Assembly (NCBI RefSeq): GCF_963576675.1 | Contig: NC_088911.1 | Location: 75,669,256 to 75,733,255, forward strand | Length of the DNA: 64,000 nt | Direction of reading: 5' to 3' | Source: Euphorbia lathyris | Taxonomy: Eukaryota > Streptophyta > Magnoliopsida > Malpighiales > Euphorbiaceae | Shown: positions 54,207-62,875 of the stretch, piece after piece | Position numbering within the stretch: the stretch's first letter is position 1 | Layout: each line of letters opens with the position of its first letter | Notes under the pieces: model-generated | Databases searched by the model: none | Told to the model about the DNA's origin: nothing | The model's input: the letters and a program-made list of their open reading frames with translations, nothing else | Program-made: the position numbers and the translations under genes

Positions 54207-55145
54207 TCGGTAAAAGTATGGTTATCAGGTAACTTCTCCATGAAAGACCTTGGTGAAGCAGCTTATATACTTGGTATAAAGATCTACAGAGATAGATCAA
54301 GAAGACTGCTTGGTCTTTCACAGGCTACATACATCGAAAAGGTGCTAAAGCGGTTTAGCATGCTTGAATCGAAATGAGGTAACTTACCCATGGTACATGG
54401 AGTAAAGTTAAACAATCATCAATGTCCTAAAACCGAAAATGATAAGAAGCGCATGGTTGTAATCCCGTACGCCAGCGCAATCGGTTCGATTATGTATGCT
54501 ATGCTTTGCACTAGACCTGACGTAGCGTTCGCGTTAAGTATAACGAGTCGTTACCAAGGTAATCCGGGAGACGAGCACTCGAATGCCGTCAAGAACATTC
54601 TTAAGTACTTGAGAAGGACTAAAGACATGTTCCTAGTGTACGGAAAAGGGGATCTGAAAATAGAAGGATTTTCAGATGCAAGTCATCTCACAAATGAGAA
54701 CGATTTTAAATCCCAATCAGGATACCTGTTTATCTTGAATGGGGGCGCGGTCAGCTGGAAGAGTTCCAAGTAAGGAAGCGTAGCTTTCTCTACGGCCGAG
54801 TCAGAGTATATCACTGCTGTGGAAGCAGCAAAGGAAGCGGTTTGGATTAAGAAGTTCATTACTGAACTTGGTGTGGTGCCTGACATTGTAAATCCCATTA
54901 CACTGTACTGTGATAACAATAGAGCCATTGCGCAAGCAAAGGAACCACGGTCTCATAATGCATCCAAGCATTACCTGAAGCGATACCACATTGTAAGAGA
55001 AATTGTGGCAAGAGGAGATATGAGAATAGAAAGAGTACCTACTGAGGACAACGTTGCAGATCCGTTGACAAAGCCCTTAACCAAGAAAGTACATGATCGT
55101 CATCTTAGTTCTACTGGGATAAGTTGTAGAAACAATTGGCTTTAG
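54207..55145 (+). pseudogene. E7 RT end and RNase H
   Basis: TGA at 54375-54377 (shared with E6, CGA in E5) and TAA at 54771-54773 (CAA in E6). Open parts 54390-54773 and 54819-55145 hold EGFSDASHLTNEND, LYCDNNRAIAQAKE, ASKHYLKRYH and VADPLTKPLT, ending NNWL. RNase H Asp residues kept. Confidence 0.85.
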
Positions 55146-55159
55146 TCCAAGTAGGAGTA
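55146..55159 (+). other. E7 polypurine tract
   Basis: tccaagtaggagta before the 3' LTR, with one G-to-A change relative to E6 (tccaagtgggagta). Confidence 0.8.
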
Positions 55160-56991
55160 TGTTGGGGTTTAGTGTCCTATAGACAATTGTTCTAGGATAC
55201 AAACTTAATGTAAATGAAGTGTTCTTTATATCGTTTGTTTTAATGAGATATGGTTTCATAACTATATAAAGGCAATCCTTTTTTAAGAACTAAATAAAGT
55301 CTAATAAAAGGAAATCCATAAGTTTGTTTAAAGTGATTATAAAGTGTTCATACAAGCATGAAGTGAGACGAAACTTTATGATAAACTAATAAACTTAAAA
55401 CCGCCCCAAGTCAAGTAATATGTTTAGGATTGACATATCGGCTGCTGAGACTTGCATGTAACAATGTCTTCTGTCGAGACAGAAAGCTGGTCTCACAAGC
55501 TTCATATATACAGATATCTGGACAGTTACATGGATCCAATGAAAAGAAGTTCATTAGGATTGGGGACCCGACTTGAGATAACAGGATGGGTAAATTCATC
55601 CTTGTCACCTGTTCATGTCATTGGTATTAATAGGTATAAGTAATCCTCAGACTCAAAGGAATGTTAATTAGTGATTCTGGATTACGGAATGTGATGCTTT
55701 GATCCTGTTGTAACACGATCCATAACAGAGATGACTCTGGGGTGTGAACGGCAGACGTTGGGTATCACAAAAAGTAATTGCAGGATAATTATACATTGGA
55801 TTGAGCATTTGTCACTCCCGATAAATGGGAGATACGTCCATGGATCGCTTGTGGAAGACTCGACTCTAAATCCTTGTAAGGTGATAGCTTAAGACTTGAA
55901 ATACAGATTTCACTTAACCTATCTATTTGGAGTTGACTCGGCCTGTACAAGTAAAACGAACGTCTCGCTATATGTGACTTGACATTATCCATAGTCATAA
56001 GATTCAGTTCAAGGATGTAGTTGATGAAGGATCGAATTATATTGTAACTAATATGGAAAGGTCAACGACAGAATCAACATGTCTTCTTATAGCTCTGGGG
56101 GAATGTTTCGGATTTGCTAATCACATTTCGCGTACTCATTCCGTTATGCAAAGATTAAATATAATTCTGTGAAAATTAATTTAATAGTTGCATACGGCTA
56201 GAAGCAATAAGAACCTAATGGGTCACACATAAGACTTGGAGCCCAAAAGAGAAACAGATGTTAATTAATTAATGGAAGCCCAACTGAGTCCACTAAGGCC
56301 CAGTATATAGGGGGGCGATTTTTCATGTAAGAAATTACATGAATAATTAATTTGATTCTTAAACAATTCTAATTAGATTATAATTGTGAATTAAATTAAT
56401 TAAAGGATAAATAAGTTAGGAGTTTTAATTAGATTAAATTGCTCCTATTATTATCCTATAAGGTTACTATTATTATCTTTATATTTAAGATATAATTATA
56501 GATAATAAATAAGAATTATATTCCGAATTAAATTCTTATTCAGGAACCTAATTCTATCTAACTAGGGTTTAGATACAAGAGAATATAAATACCCCCCTAC
56601 ATGTGATTTTCGAAACACATAAGTGCAACCGAGAGAGAGAATTTCGACCTCCCTAGTCGAGGACGAAATAATCCACCGCTTCCTACCGATTCGATTGATT
56701 TCGTCTCTTTCTCTTTATCCTTGATCTTGTGTTGATTTATTAGAGACAATCTATTCTTGATTGTTTTAATACGGTTGATATCTAACTTGATTTGGGTTGT
56801 GTTTTGTCTTGTGCTCGGGAACTCGGAGTAAGAGTTGTTTGCACTTCGATTGCAACGGTAGATAGAACTTCATAAAGGTATTTCCTTCTATCCCTCTTTA
56901 TATGAAATAACGATTAACGGATCTTGGGTTAATGGAAATAGGTTAAAATTTTTATATTTCCGCTGCCATACGTTAGCCTTATTTTCCATCA
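55160..56991 (+). repeat. E7 3' LTR
   Basis: 1832 bp, tgttggggtt...ttttccatca, followed by agtac 56992-56996. TATA-like site at 56584-56591. Confidence 0.93.
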
Positions 56992-56996
56992 AGTAC

Positions 56997-58175
56997 CTCT
57001 GGGACGATCCCTACCTATTCAAGGTTTGCAGCGACAACATCATCCGTCGGTGCATTCCTGAGGAGGAGGTAGCTTCCATTCTTGCATTCTGTCATTCTAA
57101 AGAGGTAGGTGGACACCATGGAGCGGACAGAACTGCAGCTAAGGTACTCTAGAGTGGGTTCTATTGGCCCACAATCTTCCATGATGCTTTTAATTTTGTT
57201 AAAAACTGTGATAAGTTTCAATGAACTGGTAACATTTCACAGAGACATGCCATGCCTATGAAACCAATTTTAGTCTGTGAAATCTTTGATGTTTGGGGGA
57301 TAGACTTCATGGGACCTTTCCTGAAGTCGTTCAATAACGAGTACATCCTTGTAGCCGTGGACTACGTTTCTAAATGGGTGGAGGTTGTAGCCCTGCCTAG
57401 TAATGATGCGCGGGCTGTCATCCGATTCTTGCAAAAGAATATCTCCACACGGTTTGGCACCCCCCGCACCATTATTAGCGATGGCGGGTCTCATTTTTGT
57501 AACCAAGATTTTAAACAGGTCTTGCATAAATATGGGGTTACTCATAAAGTGGCTACCCCGTATCATCCCCAGACCAGTGGTCAAGTTGAAGTGTCAAATA
57601 GAGAGATCAAAACCATTCTTGAAAAAACAGTAAATTCCTCTAGGCATAATTGGTCACTCAAATTAGATGATGCCTTGTGGGCATATCGGACCGCATTTAA
57701 AACACCAATTGGCATGTCCCCATTCACGCTAGTTTATGGTAAGGCTTGTCATCTCCCTGTAGAACTCGAACATAAAGCCTACTGGGCCACCCGTTTTCTA
57801 AACTTTGATACACGAGTTGCAAGTGAGAAACGGTTATTGCAGCTTGATGCCCTGGAAGAGTTCAGACTCGGTGCCTATAAGAATTCACGGATCTACAAGG
57901 AGAAGACGAAAAGATGGCATGACAAGAGAATAATCAAACGCCGCTTTAAGGTAGGGGATAAGGTTTTACTGTACAACTCCAGGCAGCGATTATTCCCTAG
58001 TAAGCTGAAGTCGAGGTGGAATGGACCGTTTGAGGTCACCCAGTTATTCTCTTCTGGAGCAGTCGAGATCACAGACGACCACAATGCCCCTTTCAAGGTC
58101 AACGGGCAGCGTCTGAAAATTTATGAAGATAACTTGGGCGCAGTGGAAACACTGCGTTACATAGACGCCCCCTGA
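56997..58175 (+). pseudogene. E2 Athila integrase
   Basis: After E7: YLWDDPYLFKVCSDNIIRRC, the zinc-binding FCHSKEVGGHHGADRT with NCDKFQ (second Cys lacking), with stops at about 57150 and 57221. The open frame 57252-58175 (307 aa) holds the triad D18 (WGIDFMGPF), D77 (IISDGGSHF) and E113 (SGQVEVSNR), spacing D-x58-D-x35-E, then [17 protein letters not shown] and [12 protein letters not shown]. The C-terminal GPF module is [13 protein letters not shown] and [20 protein letters not shown]. Ends YIDAP and TGA. The best-kept domain of E2. Confidence 0.88.
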
Positions 58176-59715
58176 GGGAGTTTTCCTATCCTATCTCTTT
58201 TCTTTCACTTATTGTTCAATTTTATAAATATGCATCTTTTGGATTTAAATGCATGATTTAGTGTGGGGGAGGAGCCAATAGGATAGGACATTATGTACAT
58301 GTACAATTGCATGTTTTATGCCACTATTTGTAGTTTATGTTTTGTGGTATGTTTGTATGATTATTGGTCTGTTTTCAAATTTTAGGATTTCTGAGATTTT
58401 GCTGTTGCTTTCAGTAGTTAGAAATAAAAGAATCTTAGGCAGTTATTTTTGATGCATCTAGCAATCCTGACACTACAGTTGAAATTGTGCTCTAAAAGTC
58501 CGAAAACTCAGTTGAAATTGATGCATGCCAAAACTTGTGAACAACATTTGAGTCTCCAAAGAGTGTCATTTGACTAAGATTGACATGGAACGATTCGTTA
58601 GGTGAGGCTAGGATTGTTACAAATAACCCCTAAATTGTGAGTTAGAGCCTAAAGGTCAATATTTTAGATTCATTTTTAGGAACAATTGATCTCTTAGGTG
58701 TGGGATTACAGTTATTGTCATTATACTCATAGGAATTACATCCAATACTGGTTGAATGTTGTGTTATAATTGAACTTGAAATGATTAGGCAATCTAGGTA
58801 TAGCCCCTTGTGAACTGAGCCTTTTCTTTGATTAGCCAAAAGCCCTTACCAATTCCACTAGATAAGCCCATTTGAGCCTATATTTGCCCCTTCCTTTGAC
58901 TAACCCTGTTACAAGCCCTTAACCTTCTTAAATACCCTTTCTCACCCAAGTTAATTGACTCAATTTCGGTTAGAAGATCCTTAGGCACACATCCTTCAAA
59001 TTTTCGTTAACTACCATTGAATGGTTATAATTCTAAATAGAAGAAGTAACACATTCCAATTTACTCTTTGTCCCCTCTATCTCAAAAGAAAAAAATATAT
59101 ATATGGTTCAAAACCGAATCAAATAAGTTATAGAGGAAAGGATAAAAGATATTCTTTAGTTGCTTCCCAAACTGCAAAATTAAACAACCTTGAGCTTTTA
59201 TCTCGTACATAGCGAAAAAGTGCCAATTTTTGCAATTTAATGCTAGCCAGTTGAGTCATTAACTCTAAGCCTAAATTCCTTTTTCCTACCCCTGAACCTT
59301 TAGCCTTGTTACAACCCTGTAAAGACCTATAATCTTGTTTAATTATGATACGTAATTTCGACCGGATGGATGATACAATCCCAACGTGACCATTTTGTGC
59401 AATAAACTGTAGAGCGTTTTACCAAATACATATCTTACCTAAACACTTGAGTGCAAGAATGACCACCTGTGAGCTAGCAACCTTAGTCCTCGCCTTTCGA
59501 TTTCGCAAAGTGTTGGTTGATAAATTCACTTAATCAGTTCTGGAGATTATTTTGAGGTTCACTTTGTTTTTAATTGCAACTTGAGTAGTCTGAGACCGTA
59601 TGGATAATAAACGTGCAATGGATCCTCGTCTGTGTACGGGAGCTATTTGTTGACTTTAGGGCTGCTTTTGATTCTTTCTTGCTTGAGGACAAGCAAGATC
59701 CAAGTGTGGGGAGGT
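58176..59715 (+). other. E2 3' non-coding region with two polypurine tracts
   Basis: 1.54 kb without a plausible ORF, so no envelope-like gene remains if there ever was one. A polypurine-like agtgtgggggagga at 58260-58273 lies shortly after integrase. The LTR-adjacent tract gtgtggggaggt at 59704-59715 is the functional one by position. The stretch between includes tctcaaaagaaaaaaatat and short T-rich or A-rich runs, nothing else. Confidence 0.7.
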
Positions 59716-60004
59716 TGATAGCTCCCATTTGTATAGAGTTTTTAGACTTCTTTTAGTTTGTTTTTGCTTTACTTCCTTTCAATTTCAGTATCATTTTGTT
59801 GTCTTTTAGTTATAATTAGTAATTTCCGTTATTTATGGCTTTTTCTGTATTTTCAGGTGTTTTTAGGGCTATTTGAGCATCTCCGAACCAGACTCGTGCC
59901 TTTTGGAGCATGTCCGGACAGTTTGGGGACCATTTGAGCAAATTCCGGAGGCCCAGGGACCGAAACAGATAAACTCCGGAGAGAGCTGTCACGTTTCAGC
60001 GCCT

Positions 60005-60214
60005 GTATCGTCGAGACAGTGACTGTCTCGTCGAGACAGGCCCTAGTCTCGTCGAGATAGGCCCTAGTCTCGTCGAGACACAGCCTGTCTCGGCGAGACG
60101 AGGCGGGCCGATGGTTCCCAAAAGGGAACCATCGTGTGGTGTCTCGACGAGACGTCCAGTGTCTCGTCGAGACACCTTTTCGTCTCGTCGAGAAACCTCT
60201 TGTCTCAACGAGAC
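60005..60214. promoter_or_regulatory. Phased array of GTCTCGTCGAGAC palindromes in E2 LTR
   Basis: Nine variants of gtctcgtcgagac start at 60005, 60025, 60046, 60067, 60087 and, after a gap, 60141, 60161, 60182, 60202: steps of 20-21 bp. The gap holds an inverted repeat with 9-bp arms atggttccc/gggaaccat around aaaa (60111-60132). Several units read TGTCTCGTCGAGACA, i.e. the auxin-response word TGTCTC facing its complement GAGACA. The TATA box is 96 bp downstream. An enhancer bound by a dimeric factor is the natural guess, but it is unproven. Confidence 0.7.
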
Positions 60215-60309
60215 GAGATGCTAGGAAGCAATTTCCCAGCGTCTTTTCACCTCTAGGGCGCGAATCTTGTTCCGAAAATGTCCAAATACCCCCTAAAAAC
60301 ACCTAGCAC

Positions 60310-60318
60310 TATAAATAG
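60310..60318 (+). promoter_or_regulatory. TATA box in E2 3' LTR
   Basis: cactataaatagaac, the same as 33466-33474 in the 5' LTR. Confidence 0.6.
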
Positions 60319-61393
60319 AACATTATGCCTCCTTTGTTAGGGTTGGCTTCTTTTGCTATTATTCTTTTCTTTCTTCCTTCATCTTCTCCCTTTTTCTTTT
60401 GAACAGATTTTATGATAACTTTAGCTTGAATTATTTTGCTAGGAACTCGTTTTGAAGATTGATTGAGGAGAGAAATCTCTCCCCATTTTGTAATCAGAAT
60501 CAGACACTTCCAGGTTTTGGATTTCTAATTCCCTCAATTGTCTTTTACTCTTTTCTTGTTTAAATTAATGGTGATTCTTGTGGATGAATTGTGTGTTAAT
60601 GATTTGGTTGTTTTAATTATGAACTAATCCTCATCATATCTGGAATGGGGATGAGATTGATTGCTTGACCATGTATGATTAGGGATTCAGTGTATGGAGT
60701 TACTTCCAATTGATTAGATTATGCATGCTTAATGTCCGAGTTTATCAGAAACAGGATCGTGGTTAGAATGAGATTCGATGATGATCAACTAGCCTAAAAT
60801 TACTGAACCTAATGCCTGGAATCTGACAAATATAGGATTACTGATAGATGGTTACCTGACCAAGGAACTATCTAATCCGAATTAGCATAATCTAACCTCG
60901 CTAGAGACCACTATGAGTGCGGTTTAGTGGTTGGGCTACGGCTTTAGCCTCAATCACCGCAGGACCTAATGCCTTGCATGCCCTAGGTTATATGCCTAAT
61001 CAAGCCATCAACCGACTGCATGTGAATAGACTACATGTGATTGTCCATATTCATGTGGTACATTAGGTGATTACCGTCGGTTATCATTAGGATATACAAC
61101 TTAATCCCAGTAAATTATACATGGAATCCAATTAAGAGCATCCCCATCCTGGATTGTTCCATCAATTAATTCGAATCCTACTTCTTCAATAACTTCTATC
61201 TTTTATTTTACGAATTTAACTCTTTAATCACTCTACATCATATTCAACCTTCCGAACAATTGCGTTTACCTACCTTAGGTCGACTAGTTGTAAAAGATAG
61301 TCATTGTGGTTCGATCTTGTGCTTAAGCACTATACTACTTGCTGCGATAGGATTCATTTGTCCTATTTATTGTTATATACTTTATGAGCATCA

Positions 61394-62040
61394 TCCATCA
61401 GTTCCCTGTATTTTTTTACGTGTGCTTCAGGGTTTTCTGCTTTTTTGTACTGTGGCAAGTTGGAGGTTTTGTAGTGTCCATCTGTTTTGAATCCCATAAT
61501 ATAGGCGGTGAAAGGCGAATGCCTATTTACTTGATGGGCGTATCGTTCTTCATTCTGTTTTTGCTTTCGGGATTCTTCTTGGAATCGCGCCTCTACCGCC
61601 GCCGTAAACATGTCTGGAGAAAGGGATCCGCCATCTCGGCCCTTATTGTTGTTTTCTCGTGGTCTGGGCGAACGTCTGTGACGTGATCTCGATCTATCCC
61701 TTGGTTCAGAATTATTCATTGCTGGACCTGCACTAGCAGCGCCTCCTTGGGGTTGTTGTTGCGCGAGCACCCTTCTAGCACGTTCTGTTACATCGTTTCT
61801 ATTGAGGATATCACGTGCCCTATCGGACGATTCGTTGCCTAGTTCCCGCCGAACAGATTCCACCATCTGGTCCAAAAATGACTCGGGAGACCATTCATGT
61901 GAAGGTTGTACCGCACCGTCAGGACGTGGTACAATTTGTTCAAGGGGACTGTTATCGTGGTCTTCGTTGGTTGGGACATTCCCAGTGGGATTATTTGAAG
62001 AAATGTTTGAATGTTCATCGTGTAACCCTATTAATATTAG
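61394..62040 (-). pseudogene. E1 gag N-terminal part
   Basis: Open on the minus strand through PTNEDHDNSPLEQIVPRP, SPESFLDQMVESVRRELG, ERARRVLAQQQPQGG, RDRSRSRHRRSPRPREN, DMFTAAVEARFQEESRKQ, HSPFTAYIMGF and NPEAHVKKYRELMD, where E2 cuts in. It joins residue 1 of the 6493-4604 frame. No ATG in this frame follows the PBS; the nearest ATG (62018) is in another frame, so the start has probably suffered an indel. Confidence 0.75.
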
Positions 62041-62044
62041 GATT

Positions 62045-62061
62045 CCACGCTCACCGCACCA
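62045..62061 (-). other. E1 primer-binding site, tRNA-Phe type
   Basis: Minus strand tggtgcggtgagcgtgg, a perfect complement to the 3' end of plant tRNA-Phe as I recall it, two bases inside the LTR end. Confidence 0.82.
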
Positions 62062-62063
62062 AT

Positions 62064-62712
62064 TGATATTGCATAGATTTAGTAACACCGTAAAGCGTCC
62101 TTGTGAGGGGCCGTTGGGATCAGCCGGGGGCACTCCGATGCCTAAGTCAGTAAACTTCTTAAGAGAATAAACTGTAATGACAAAGCAAGGTTGAGAATAG
62201 TGTGTAAGTGTACCTTCATTGTCATGTTACAAGGGTATTTATATAGGTTTGAGTGAAAACTGTAATAACCTTCTCTTTAATATTCCTTTAATGAAGAGTA
62301 ATGCTCTTTCAATGTAGTTTAACTCCATCCTCTAACCTCTAGGCTTTGGTAGGTTCTGAGCTATCATTAATGCTAGTTAAGTGATAGTGAGTTACGACGT
62401 ATAATCATCTGTTTCTTCTAGAGGCGGATTGCCATACGAGGCGAATCCCCTCTTGGGCGGGTCTTTGTAAGAATCCCTGGCACGACACCGTATCTTCAAC
62501 TATGGCGGACCATAAGTGGAGCTCTTACGAGATGACATCGTATTCCCATTATGTGCCATGTGGCGGATCGTAAGAGGGAATACTCAAGACGACACCGTAC
62601 TCCTATCTGTACGCCATATATATCTTGGAGGCGGGCCTTTATTCCCCTTAAGCCCTCTTTGCTAGGGAATATTTCTTGTTTAATCTTTCATGTTTCATGG
62701 CGGATGTTATCA
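62064..62712 (-). repeat. E1 5' LTR
   Basis: 649 bp; on the minus strand tgataacatccg...gcaatatca. TATA box at 62236-62245. Its upstream part has several ggcgga or ggcggg words (near 62423, 62502, 62562, 62630 and 62699). It has little similarity to the E4 LTR apart from the tip. Confidence 0.78.
62236..62245 (-). promoter_or_regulatory. TATA box in E1 5' LTR
   Basis: tatataaata on the minus strand, about 170 bp before the LTR end. Confidence 0.6.
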
Positions 62713-62875
62713 CACTTATATCCTTTACAAATCCAAAATGGTAGACAACAAGGTTGTCTCCAGCCCGACAGACAAATTAAGTTTAGAAGATTGTGTTGTA
62801 TTCTTTCTATCGCAATATAGTTGAAAGTTTATATTATTTAACCATTACTCACGTCGATATCTCCTTTAGTGTTAG
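62713..62875. other. Flank of E1 with no recognised feature
   Basis: 163 bp between the E1 LTR and the E8 LTR. I see no ORF, RNA gene or repeat here. The target site of E1 (perhaps cactt) cannot be verified because the other end is missing. Confidence 0.5.

Larger units (their letters stand above)
47891..56991 (+). mobile_element. E7, Ty1/Copia retrotransposon, rearranged (LTR - E2 flank - partial internal - LTR)
   Basis: Order: complete LTR (47891-49716), then 145 bp of E2 flank (49717-49861) that occur again after the second LTR (56992-57136), then the E7 internal region starting within the leader (49862), gag-pol (51232-55145), polypurine tract, complete 3' LTR (55160-56991). No PBS and no first part of the leader are present. 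The left half looks like a solo LTR with its own flank, joined by recombination to the right part of a full element at the same site. Confidence 0.85.
6494..61393 (+). mobile_element. E2, Athila-type Ty3/Gypsy retrotransposon (hosts E3-E7)
   Basis: This element spans 54.9 kb because it is filled with later insertions; its own sequence is about 12 kb. Order on the plus strand: 5' LTR (6494-6815 plus 33235-34549), PBS like tRNA-Asp, gag, protease (DLGAS), RT (FMDDFS), RNase H, integrase, about 1.5 kb non-coding, polypurine tract, 3' LTR (59716-61393). Long LTRs, a tRNA-Asp-like PBS, the DLGAS protease and the GTGTGGGGAGG tract fit the Athila group. E3 sits in its 5' LTR, E6 between protease and RT, and E7 between RNase H and integrase. 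No envelope-like ORF is seen. Confidence 0.9.
59716..61393 (+). repeat. E2 3' LTR
   Basis: 1678 bp, tgatagctcc...gagcatca, followed by TSD tccat. It contains nine palindromes in two phased blocks (60005-60099 and 60141-60214), the inverted repeat 60111-60132 and the TATA box 60310-60318. Against 6494-6815 plus 33235-34549 it has two more palindrome units. Confidence 0.93.
61394..62712 (-). mobile_element. E1, gag start, PBS and 5' LTR (right segment)
   Basis: Continues E1 across the E2 insertion: gag N-terminal part (61394-62040), tRNA-Phe PBS, and a 649-bp LTR whose start on the minus strand (tgataacatc at 62712) is the same ten bases as in E4. The outer LTR is outside the window, so its ends are inferred from this end and the PBS. 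Confidence 0.82.

Noticed and set aside
47891..56991. E7 as two separate insertions at the same site
   Set aside because: The two LTRs share private changes, have the same agtac target, and the second part starts inside the leader without PBS or 5' LTR. A rearranged single insertion explains this better. An assembly error cannot be excluded.
58176..59715. Possible envelope-like gene of the Athila element
   Set aside because: No frame above about 60 codons and no membrane segment or signal peptide pattern was seen.
60005..60214. Array of short palindromes at regular spacing, resembling a CRISPR array
   Set aside because: It lies in both LTRs of a plant retrotransposon, the spacing of 20-21 bp leaves only 7-8 bp between units, the between-unit bases are themselves similar, and there are no cas genes.
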